From assembly GCF_016406325.1 (NCBI RefSeq), contig NZ_CP066370.1, positions 1,488,001 through 1,552,000 of the forward strand: a DNA stretch of 64,000 bases, in the 5' to 3' direction. Made by a program: the position numbers and the translations under genes. The DNA is from Shewanella putrefaciens. GTDB lineage: Bacteria > Pseudomonadota > Gammaproteobacteria > Enterobacterales > Shewanellaceae. A model generated the notes under the pieces. That model saw only the letters and a program-made list of their open reading frames with translations. It did not search any database and was not told the origin of the DNA. Numbering within the stretch: position 1 is the first letter of the stretch; every line of letters begins with the position of its first letter. Of this stretch, positions 18,727 to 26,274 are shown one piece after another.

Positions 18727-18747
18727 AAGGTCTGACGTCAAGACCTT
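18727..18747. promoter_or_regulatory. 21-bp palindrome upstream of the STAND regulator
   Basis: The arms AAGGTCT (18727-18733) and AGACCTT (18741-18747) are perfect, and the spacer contains the self-complementary GACGTC. It sits about 108 bases before the regulator's ATG and could be its own operator. Apart from this site and the terminator at 18934-18957, nothing was seen between 18620 and 19016. Confidence 0.4.
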
Positions 18748-18933
18748 GACATTATGCCGATGTTAATTGGTATTTAAAAGGAATAACCCTTGATAATCAA
18801 TGTAAAATTTATCAAGGCAAGGTGTGGGAAATAGTCTGGAGCTTATCATTTTTATGTCAACAGTTTGTGCCTTGCTCCGCATGTTAAATAAAGTGATGGG
18901 TTTTAGGTGTGGATTGCAAAATATTAACAATAG

Positions 18934-18957
18934 AAAAGTGCCCGCGATTGGGCACCT
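18934..18957 (-). terminator. Rho-independent terminator of the hydrolase-lipoprotein operon
   Basis: On the minus strand GTGCCC, loop AATCGC and GGGCAC are followed by TTTT, about 60 bases after the lipoprotein stop codon. Confidence 0.7.
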
Positions 18958-19016
18958 TGCATTAGGTTGAGCTTAAGGGTGATAATCCTTATTTATCAAA
19001 ATATTAAGCTAATATA

Positions 19017-20345
19017 CTAGCGCGTTAAGGTTAGCGCCTTGGCTTGATAGCTTAATCTTGCCATTTGACCTTGATCTTGCAGTTCTAGCTCATTGAGTTC
19101 GAAGGGCGGCAGCAAACCCGAGGCTTGGATAAGCTTAGGATCAAGTGTCAGCTTTAACTTTGCCGCGTCGGGCGTGAGCCAATTGGCGGTTTGGGTGCGA
19201 AGGATCGCTACTTTCTTACCTTCGGCATTGGTGCCCGTTAACGTGCCACTTAAGCCAAAACGTCCTGCCTCGGCCACGGTCAACTCAAAGTTGATTTGGT
19301 TTGGTAGTCCTTTATCCCATATTGTGAGCACTTCGGGTTTGATGCTTGCCGAGTTGACATAGGGTTTAAAGGCGGTTTTGACGGTGCGTAGTACTGGGCG
19401 GCCATCGATTTCGGTTTGAACTGTCAGTTCGATTTCACTGAAACCCGCATTACTGCTGGCGAGGCTGATACCCGCTGGCATTACGGCTTGCCACGAATCA
19501 TCTTGTTTTACCATCGCAAGGTTTTGTACGTTGCCATCGGCCTGTTTTAGTTTTGCTTGGGGGACAAAGCTATTATCACTTTGAGTTAACGTGAGTTTGA
19601 GCGCGACTGTCTGTGCATCAGCGGCAATGGCGGTGGGTGCTTTAATACTCAGTTGATAGGGCGAGCCTTTTTCCTTCACATTGACTAAGTAACTGGCGCT
19701 CGGTGTTAACGGCTGGCTGACCTGCAGGCGATATTCGCCCGGTGTGGCCTTCGCCGACATTTGCAATGCACTGGAATCATCGGTTAACCCTACGCTAGCA
19801 AGAGCCTCGGCATTGACCATTGATTTAACTAACGACTCGTTACTATCGATAGTGGTAGCGGCTGCTTTTCCTTGAGCCGCTTTTACCTCAGGTGCAATGC
19901 GCTGAATTTGTACACGTTCTGGGGCTATGCCTTCGGCATGCATTAGCGCACCTGAGCTAATATCGCCCCGAGGCGCAATTCGCACTAAGCTGGCAGCTTG
20001 GCTTATCGTGAGTGTTACGCCTGCATTGAGTTCGGCACCCGTCACATTGATCCAATATTCATCACTTTGGCTTGCTTGTTCAAGCAAAGGTTGGCTCGCT
20101 TGATAATCACCATAAAGCGGCGTGATAAAACTGACGTACTCAGTGTTAGTGTTGATAGCTGGAAGGGTTGGGCTAGCGATATTGGTATCTATGATATCGG
20201 TGTCGCTCGGTGCGGCTAACGTTAATCCTTTAGCATACATCGGGCTGGCATTGCTTTCGGGTTCGGGCGTTGTGGCATCATCCTGGCAGGCGGCGAGTAG
20301 TCCGCTTAGCACCAAGATACTGGCAATTTTGCTGAGTGTGTGCAT
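19017..20345 (-). CDS. Lipoprotein of unknown function (DUF4785-like)
   Basis: The product has 442 residues from the ATG that follows AAGGAGC by seven bases. An earlier in-frame start at 20396 would run into the previous gene and hide the signal peptide. The signal ends GLLAAC, so it is a lipoprotein exported to the envelope. The mature part begins with an acidic low-complexity linker and then contains repeated beta-rich segments (PGEYRLQVSQPLTPSASYLV, AKLKLTLDP), suggesting Ig-like domains. The resemblance to DUF4785 is from memory. It starts 11 bases after the hydrolase stop codon, so the two proteins are probably made together and may interact in the periplasm. Confidence 0.7.
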   Translation of the reverse strand: MHTLSKIASILVLSGLLAACQDDATTPEPESNASPMYAKGLTLAAPSDTDIIDTNIASPTLPAINTNTEYVSFITPLYGDYQASQPLLEQASQSDEYWINVTGAELNAGVTLTISQAASLVRIAPRGDISSGALMHAEGIAPERVQIQRIAPEVKAAQGKAAATTIDSNESLVKSMVNAEALASVGLTDDSSALQMSAKATPGEYRLQVSQPLTPSASYLVNVKEKGSPYQLSIKAPTAIAADAQTVALKLTLTQSDNSFVPQAKLKQADGNVQNLAMVKQDDSWQAVMPAGISLASSNAGFSEIELTVQTEIDGRPVLRTVKTAFKPYVNSASIKPEVLTIWDKGLPNQINFELTVAEAGRFGLSGTLTGTNAEGKKVAILRTQTANWLTPDAAKLKLTLDPKLIQASGLLPPFELNELELQDQGQMARLSYQAKALTLTR

Positions 20346-20356
20346 CTTAGTGCTCC

Positions 20357-21214
20357 TTAGATATGGTTGCGGATCAGCGTGTCTAAGTTGAAGCACGCGC
20401 GGCGGCTCTGCTGATGGCTTAACGGTTCTTGACCACGGGTTTTTTGTTTATCGGTAAACCACACTGTGCCTGCCGCTTTTTGCGAACTGCAATTTAAGAA
20501 ACCGTCGGAACAGCTATCGAGCCAGTTTTGGGTGGTTTCCAGCGCGACTTGGTTTTGATAACCCCCGCAGTAACTGTCGCTGTCCCAAATCGCTGAGTCT
20601 ACGTCTGAGCCCACCACCACTTCAAAGGGTTTGCTAAGGGAAGGGCGACCCGCAGTGCCATAGAGCCAAGTGTTGTTGTAGTTCGCCATCCAGCTCACTT
20701 GTTGCTGTTTTACTGCATTGCTGCCGTAACCGAGTAACCAACCTAAGCTGGTTTCGAACACATTACCTTGGTTAACGGCATCGGCTAGTGGTGTTCCGCC
20801 GCTGGAAGGCGCAAGGGCGATAACCTTTGAGGTGGCATTGATCACCGCTGGATAACGGCTATCCCACGTTGGATTAGATAAAATCCAGCGCACTACGTTG
20901 CCGCCATTGGAGTGGGTGATCAGTATTAAATCGTCGATATTTTTGGTTTGGATAAAGCTGTTGAGTTGAGTAGCTAGACAGCCTGCGGCGCTTTCTTCCC
21001 ACATATATTGGTCAAAGTCGCAGTTGATCACAGTGTAATTGTTTGGCACTGGGATACCTTGGCGCACCGAATTAACAAATTCTGGCGTCCAGTAATCGGC
21101 TAGGGCATTGGTCTGGTGACCCGTGCCGTGGATAAAGGCGACGCCAGTGGCGGCTAGAGTTGCTGGGCTGACGGCTAACAGACCCAAGAGCATGAGGGCT
21201 TTTCCGATCTTCAT
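20357..21214 (-). CDS. Secreted alpha/beta hydrolase (lipase-like)
   Basis: The 285-residue protein begins with a Sec signal peptide (MKIGKALMLLGLLAVSPATLAA) and should act outside the cytoplasm. The alpha/beta hydrolase features are an HGTGHQ oxyanion-type loop at about residue 28, the nucleophile elbow THSNGG (Ser at about 101) and paired cysteines (SYCGGY, DSCSDGFLNCSS) suited to disulfides. The substrate could be a lipid or other ester. The ATG at 21214 has GAG eight bases upstream; the ATG at 21220 is an alternative giving two more residues. It is the first gene of an operon with the lipoprotein. Confidence 0.75.
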   Translation of the reverse strand: MKIGKALMLLGLLAVSPATLAATGVAFIHGTGHQTNALADYWTPEFVNSVRQGIPVPNNYTVINCDFDQYMWEESAAGCLATQLNSFIQTKNIDDLILITHSNGGNVVRWILSNPTWDSRYPAVINATSKVIALAPSSGGTPLADAVNQGNVFETSLGWLLGYGSNAVKQQQVSWMANYNNTWLYGTAGRPSLSKPFEVVVGSDVDSAIWDSDSYCGGYQNQVALETTQNWLDSCSDGFLNCSSQKAAGTVWFTDKQKTRGQEPLSHQQSRRACFNLDTLIRNHI

Positions 21215-21698
21215 GGGCATATCTCGTGTTGTTGGTCTTGTTGACTTGGTGAGAATGACTGCGTATCTCGTTTAAGGTTATTAACCTAGTAGCAACATTT
21301 AGTGCTGGCAAGTAAATAATCACCATATAATTGAACAGGATGGGAGTTGTTATAGGTATTCTTGTTTTAATGCTAGTAGAAAGAGTGATAACGCCATGAT
21401 AAGCAATAGCTAATGAACCGTATTAAGTCTTGCCCTGTTTGAAATAACTACTCGCATATGGAAAAGAATTTTCTATGACATGGGTATTCTAAATTAATAG
21501 GTTTATCGTTCTGTAACTGCAGGTTTTTGTGACAAATCCTTTGCATCCTCCTTTTTACACTGGGATCTTGATATCCCGCTAGTGCATTTAAGGACTAAAC
21601 CGATTAGGCTCTTAGGAATAACCAAAGTGGCTAAGACGAGTGTTCATTCGCACTGTTAAGCAAGGCCATGTTTATGGATACGACAATGGAGAATTCGC
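21215..21698. other. Intergenic region between divergent genes, no gene seen
   Basis: This 484-base stretch must hold the promoters of both the hydrolase operon and the small gene that follows. It is AT-rich, and a TGTGACAAATCCTTTGCA segment near 21529 weakly resembles a CRP site. I could not support any gene or strong promoter. Confidence 0.3.
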
Positions 21699-22067
21699 TT
21701 GGCTATAGAACACAATGAGATGGTGAGCACGTTAAATAGATTGCACTGCCGCACAAATTTCACCATTAAAAATATTACCGAATATATGCTGCCTGAGACG
21801 AAAGAGGCTTTCTATCTACATTTAGATGGCAAATCGCCGAATCTGATTATTCGCCCCGCATTTGAGGTGTTTTCGGGGGAACTCGCTACTCTTGCTGGGG
21901 TGCATGCCAAATACGATTACTTTCATAATGGGGAGATGACGCGTTTCCCTAAGCGTTTGCATAAGAGCCTGACTGAAACCCATTATGGTCTTGCCTTTAG
22001 TTTTGACTCGGTTGAAGCCGTACAGCAATTCATTACCCGTTTGAGTGCGATAGTGAAAGGTGCATAA
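21699..22067 (+). CDS. Conserved hypothetical protein
   Basis: The 122-residue soluble protein shows no signal, membrane segment or metal motif. It has a mixed alpha/beta pattern (FYLHLDGKSPNLIIRPAFEVF, HYGLAFSFDSVEAVQQFITRL). The start is a TTG with GGAG seven bases upstream; an overlapping ATG at 21686 is in another frame and stops quickly. I do not recognise the family. It is separated from the next operon by about 190 bases that contain two inverted repeats, so it is probably transcribed alone. Confidence 0.6.
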   Translation: MAIEHNEMVSTLNRLHCRTNFTIKNITEYMLPETKEAFYLHLDGKSPNLIIRPAFEVFSGELATLAGVHAKYDYFHNGEMTRFPKRLHKSLTETHYGLAFSFDSVEAVQQFITRLSAIVKGA

Positions 22068-22150
22068 GCTTTTACTGTATAAATCTTTAATAGAAGGCCG
22101 CTTAATTTTTCGATTGAACGGTATCTAAATTTTAACCATGCAGTCCTAGG

Positions 22151-22189
22151 GTTAAATTCCTCAATATCAATGAAAATGAGGAATTTAAC
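22151..22189. repeat. Perfect 13-bp inverted repeat with 13-base loop
   Basis: GTTAAATTCCTCA (22151-22163) and TGAGGAATTTAAC (22177-22189) are exactly complementary. No T run follows, so a simple terminator is less likely than an operator or an RNA hairpin upstream of the TetR gene. Confidence 0.6.
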
Positions 22190-22218
22190 TGCTGCCTTTT
22201 CACGCGGCTTTTCAGTAT

Positions 22219-22236
22219 ATTCATCAGTAGATGAAT
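22219..22236. promoter_or_regulatory. Candidate TetR operator
   Basis: ATTCATC (22219-22225), four central bases AGTA and GATGAAT (22230-22236) form a perfect palindrome 16 bases before the regulator's ATG. It would overlap the ribosome binding region or the early transcript, as expected for an autoregulated efflux operon. Confidence 0.5.
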
Positions 22237-22252
22237 TTTGTTGGAGCTTGCC

Positions 22253-22951
22253 ATGTCGCTCGTCCCCGGTCGTCCAAAGGGGCTGGTCCCTTTTACCGTC
22301 CAACCCACATCACAGCCGTTTATTCCCAGTCGACCAAAGGGGAGTTCTGACGCTCGCCAACGCTTAATTATCGCTGCCTTAAGCCTTTTTAGTCACCGCA
22401 GTTATCCAACGGTATCGACCCGTGAAATTGCTCGCGAAGCTGGCGTCGATGCTGCGCTTATCCGTTACTATTTCGGCTCAAAAGCAGGATTGTTCGAACA
22501 AATGGTGCGTGAAACCCTTGAGCCAGTATTAGCGCGTTTACGCGAAATATCTGCAGCCCAAGCGCCTAATAATATGAGTGAACTTATGCAAACCTATTAT
22601 CGTGTTATGGCGCCAAATCCTGGACTACCAAGGTTAATTATGCGGGTATTGCAGGAGGGGGATGGTACAGAGCCCTACCATATTATGTTGTCTGTGTTTG
22701 ATCATATTTTATCCCTTTCTCGGCAATGGCTCGAATCCACATTAGTCAATGCGGGATACTTAAAAGAGGGGATTGATCCTGATTTAGTCCGTTTAAGTTT
22801 TGTGAGTCTGATGGTGTTTCCACTTATTGCACCACCTGTGTTGATGCGACAGTTTGGTTTTAGTGTCGATGCCGATGATTTACAGCGCTTAGCATCGCAT
22901 AATATGCAGGTTTTTACTCAGGGTGTGCTGCGCGAACCGAGGAATGTGTGA
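22253..22951 (+). CDS. TetR-family regulator of the efflux operon (CecR-like)
   Basis: This 232-residue repressor has a TetR helix-turn-helix at about residues 35-80 (YPTVSTREIAREAGVDAALIRYYFGSKAGLF) and a C-terminal ligand domain like that of E. coli CecR. GGAG lies six bases before the ATG; upstream TTG codons are rejected. The N terminus carries two similar basic motifs, PGRPKG and PSRPKG, 20 residues apart, ahead of the helix-turn-helix. These resemble AT-hook cores and are unusual. The stop codon overlaps the start of the HlyD gene by one base. Gene order TetR-HlyD-ATPase-permease matches the cecR-ybhGFSR arrangement, so it probably represses this exporter. Confidence 0.85.
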   Translation: MSLVPGRPKGLVPFTVQPTSQPFIPSRPKGSSDARQRLIIAALSLFSHRSYPTVSTREIAREAGVDAALIRYYFGSKAGLFEQMVRETLEPVLARLREISAAQAPNNMSELMQTYYRVMAPNPGLPRLIMRVLQEGDGTEPYHIMLSVFDHILSLSRQWLESTLVNAGYLKEGIDPDLVRLSFVSLMVFPLIAPPVLMRQFGFSVDADDLQRLASHNMQVFTQGVLREPRNV

Positions 22952-23949
22952 TGAGTGCCAATCTTAGCTTTATTATGCGTGTGGGCATGAGTTGTGCACT
23001 TTTGCTTTTGGTGGCTTGTACTGAAGAATCACCAAGGGTGCTGGGCACTGTTGAACGGGACAGGCTAACGCTCACCGCTCCCGTCGGGGAACTGATTACT
23101 CAAATAAATGTGGTTGAAGGTCAAAGGGTTAAAGCGGGTGAAGTGTTAATTCAGCTCGATGCAACCTCAGCTAATGCGCGCCTAGCCCTGCGCCAAGCTG
23201 AGCTTGATCAGGCAAAAGCTAAGCTTTCCGAGGCTGTCACTGGTGCGCGTTTAGAGGATATTGATAGGGCTAAAGCCGTACTCGATGGCGCGAATGCCAC
23301 TGTGAAAGAGGCTCAGCGAGCCTTTGAGCGAACAAATCGTTTATTTGCCACAAAAGTGCTTAGCCAAGCGGATTTAGATACGGCCCGAGCGGCGCGGGAT
23401 ACCAGTTTAGCGAAACAGGCTGAGGCGCAGCAGAGTCTACGTTTGTTAGAAAATGGCACTCGTAGTGAGCAACTCGCGCAGGCCAAAGCAGCGGTTGCTG
23501 CGGCCAGTGCCAGTGTCGCAGTTGAGCAAAAAGCTTTAGCAGATTTGAGCTTAGTGGCAGCGCGTGATGCCGTTGTCGATACTTTGCCTTGGCGCGAGGG
23601 CGATCGTATCGCCGCAGGCACTCAGTTGATTGGTTTACTGGCGAGCGATAATCCCTATGTGCGGGTATATTTACCTGCGACTTGGTTAGACAGAGTGAAG
23701 GCGGGCGATAGCGTGAATATCCTGGTGGACGGTCGTGAGGCACCGATTGCGGGTACAGTTCGCAATATTCGCAGTCAACCCGCTTACACACCGTTTTATG
23801 CGCTCAATGAACGCGATCGTGCACGGCTGATGTATCTAACGGATATCACAATTTCCAGCGCGGGTCAGGATCTACCTACTGGTATGGCATTAGAAGTTGA
23901 ACTCGATGTGTTGCAACTCGATGTGCTGCAAAGAGTGCAGCAGCCATGA
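22951..23949 (+). CDS. HlyD-family membrane fusion lipoprotein (YbhG-like)
   Basis: The 332-residue periplasmic adaptor links the inner-membrane ABC pump to the outer membrane. A lipoprotein-type signal ends LLVAC, followed by the biotinyl-lipoyl half-motif (GELITQINVVEGQRVKAGEVLIQLDA), a long alpha-helical hairpin rich in Ala, Gln and Lys (about 70-180) and the second lipoyl half with ARDAVVDTLPWREGDRIAAG. GAGG stands eight bases before the ATG, which overlaps the preceding stop codon. The GTG at 22948 is also possible. It overlaps the ATPase gene by four bases, indicating tight translational coupling. Confidence 0.87.
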   Translation: MSANLSFIMRVGMSCALLLLVACTEESPRVLGTVERDRLTLTAPVGELITQINVVEGQRVKAGEVLIQLDATSANARLALRQAELDQAKAKLSEAVTGARLEDIDRAKAVLDGANATVKEAQRAFERTNRLFATKVLSQADLDTARAARDTSLAKQAEAQQSLRLLENGTRSEQLAQAKAAVAAASASVAVEQKALADLSLVAARDAVVDTLPWREGDRIAAGTQLIGLLASDNPYVRVYLPATWLDRVKAGDSVNILVDGREAPIAGTVRNIRSQPAYTPFYALNERDRARLMYLTDITISSAGQDLPTGMALEVELDVLQLDVLQRVQQP

Positions 23950-24899
23950 GCCAAACCGATTTTGTTATTCAGACCCAAGGGATGACCCGCGCCTTTGGTG
24001 GTATTAATGCGGTAGAAAACCTTGATTTAGCCATTCCCAAGGGCACAATTTACGGATTTCTCGGCCCCAATGGCTGTGGAAAATCCACCTCGATCCGTAT
24101 GTTGACTGGGCTACTGAGCCCAACGTCCGGGAATATTCGTGTCTTGGGTGAAACCTTACCCGGCGCCGAGGAAAAATTACGTCGCCGCATTGGCTATATG
24201 ACGCAGAAATTCTCCCTATACGATAATCTTTCAGTGCGGGAAAACCTTGAGTTTGTCGCGCAAATTTATGGGCTTACCCGCCGTCAGTCCCAGCAGCGCT
24301 TAGCGGAGTTATTGACGCTTTACGATTTAGTCGGCCGCGAGAAACAAATGGCGGGCTCCATGAGTGGCGGTCAGAGGCAGAGATTAGCCCTCGCGGCCGC
24401 GACTTTACATCACCCAGAATTGTTGTTTCTCGATGAACCCACCTCGGCTGTTGATCCTGAAAATCGCCGCGAGTTTTGGGAACGGTTGTTCGATCTCTGC
24501 GCCCAAGGCACTACGATACTGGTGTCGACTCACTATATGGATGAGGCCGAGCGTTGCCACGGTTTAGCGATTTTGGAGCGGGGGATAAAGCGCGCCGATG
24601 GTTCACCGCAGCAATTGATGGCGGCCATGGGCGCACGGGTACTCGAAGTTTCGGGTGATGATTTACGCACATTAAAACAATCGCTGATGAGTGAGTCTGC
24701 CGTGTTGTCGGCGGCGCAAATTGGTAGTCGTTTACGGGTATTAGTGCGAAGCGATATAGCCGATCCGTTAGCTTGGCTTAAACCAAAAATCGCAAATAGA
24801 GCGATGGAAGAAGTGCGTGCCAGCCTAGAGGATGTGTTTGTGACTTGCACGGGCGAGCGCTTGGCCGCTCACGCCAAGGAGGCTAGCCATGTGGCGTAG
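23946..24899 (+). CDS. ABC exporter ATP-binding protein (YbhF-like, single domain)
   Basis: The 317-residue ATPase powers the exporter. It carries Walker A GPNGCGKST (about 39-47), the Q-loop YMTQKFSLYDNL, the signature MSGGQRQR, Walker B LLFLDEPTSAVDP and the H-loop STHYMDEA. E. coli YbhF has two such domains in tandem, while this protein has one, so it should act as a homodimer. The start codon sits in an ATGA overlap with the HlyD gene, and its 3' end overlaps the permease by 11 bases. Confidence 0.9.
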   Translation: MSQTDFVIQTQGMTRAFGGINAVENLDLAIPKGTIYGFLGPNGCGKSTSIRMLTGLLSPTSGNIRVLGETLPGAEEKLRRRIGYMTQKFSLYDNLSVRENLEFVAQIYGLTRRQSQQRLAELLTLYDLVGREKQMAGSMSGGQRQRLALAAATLHHPELLFLDEPTSAVDPENRREFWERLFDLCAQGTTILVSTHYMDEAERCHGLAILERGIKRADGSPQQLMAAMGARVLEVSGDDLRTLKQSLMSESAVLSAAQIGSRLRVLVRSDIADPLAWLKPKIANRAMEEVRASLEDVFVTCTGERLAAHAKEASHVA

Positions 24900-26010
24900 A
24901 ATTTTTGCAATTGTGGTTAAAGAGCTGCGGCAATTGTCTCGGGATCGCATGACCTTTGGCATGATAGTGATGATCCCTTTGGTGCAACTGATGCTGTTTG
25001 GTTATGCCATCAATACTGATGCGCGCCACTTGCCCGCGGGGCTGTTGAATTTAAGCGATTCGGCCTATAGCCGCACACTGATACAGGCGGTTGAAGCAAC
25101 GCAAGTGGTGGATTTTAAACAGCGTTATCTAAGCGCGGCCGAGGCCGAGGCGGCGATCACTCGCGGTGAAGTTAAAGCTGTACTGTATTTACCCGCCGAT
25201 CTCGATGAGCGTTTAGTGCGTCATCCTAGCTTTGCTGGCCAGCAATATTTAGCGCAACCCATCGGTCAATGGCTGGTGGATGGCTCGGATACCGTAGTCG
25301 CCTCAACCATTCGCAGCTTAAGGCAAATGCCGCTGGATGAAATTGCAGGTCGGGCGCTAAAAACTGCTACGCCGAGTTTTGAAGTAGTGCAATATTTCAA
25401 CCCTGAACAGCGCTCTGTGGTCAACATAGTGCCCGGCCTGTTGGGGGTGATTTTGACTATGACCATGGTGATGTTCACTTCCGCCGCCATAGTGCGCGAG
25501 CGCGAGCAGGGCAATATGGAATTTTTGATCACCACACCGGTTAGGCCACTGGAGTTGATGCTCGGTAAAATTGTGCCCTATGTGTTGGTGGGTTTTGTGC
25601 AAGTGACGATTATTTTGAGTGCTGGGCATCTGCTATTTGACGTACCTATTCGCGGTGGGCTCGATTCCATTGCCCTTGCCGCCATGTTGTTTATTTGTGC
25701 CAGTTTAACCTTAGGTTTAGTGATCTCGACGATGGCGAAAACCCAACTGCAGTCGATGCAGATGACGGTATTCGTGTTGTTACCTTCTATTCTGCTATCT
25801 GGCTTTATGTTTCCCTACGAGGCTATGCCCATCGCCGCGCAGTGGATTGCCGAAGCCTTACCCGCAACGCACTTTATGCGTATGTCTCGGGCGATAGTGC
25901 TGCGGGATGCCCAAGTGATGGATCTGCAATTTGATGCCCTGTGGATGATAGGTTTTACCTGTATTGGGTTGCTTATTGCGAGTTTGCGATTCTCGAAACG
26001 CTTGGATTAG
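24889..26010 (+). CDS. ABC-2 type exporter permease (YbhS/YbhR-like)
   Basis: This 373-residue inner-membrane permease has one N-terminal helix (about 22-42), a large extracytoplasmic domain (about 43-175) and five C-terminal helices, the usual ABC-2 topology. Motifs NIVPGLLGVILTMTMVMFTSAAIVREREQGNMEFL and PLELMLGKIVPYVLVGF are typical of this family, known for multidrug export. E. coli has two permease genes, ybhS and ybhR, but only one is present here, so a homodimer is expected. It is the last gene of the operon. No clear terminator follows in the 264-base gap to the next gene. Confidence 0.88.
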   Translation: MWRRIFAIVVKELRQLSRDRMTFGMIVMIPLVQLMLFGYAINTDARHLPAGLLNLSDSAYSRTLIQAVEATQVVDFKQRYLSAAEAEAAITRGEVKAVLYLPADLDERLVRHPSFAGQQYLAQPIGQWLVDGSDTVVASTIRSLRQMPLDEIAGRALKTATPSFEVVQYFNPEQRSVVNIVPGLLGVILTMTMVMFTSAAIVREREQGNMEFLITTPVRPLELMLGKIVPYVLVGFVQVTIILSAGHLLFDVPIRGGLDSIALAAMLFICASLTLGLVISTMAKTQLQSMQMTVFVLLPSILLSGFMFPYEAMPIAAQWIAEALPATHFMRMSRAIVLRDAQVMDLQFDALWMIGFTCIGLLIASLRFSKRLD

Positions 26011-26274
26011 ATCGTGCAATTGTTAGAGTTATGATATAGCGCAAATTATCGATAAACAGTCCTGTTAAGCCCTTGAAATAGATGTTACTTAATTAAGATT
26101 TACCTTACACTGCGACGCAATATGTGTTCCTCATTTATTTACCACCACCGCAGTTAGTCTTCTCAATAAACAGACTTTTCGCGTTTTAACTGGATTTATG
26201 CGCGTCTAGGTTTGATATCGGGTGGGTGAGCTAGGATTGGGAACCGCCATTATGCTTAGCGAAGGAAATTCATT

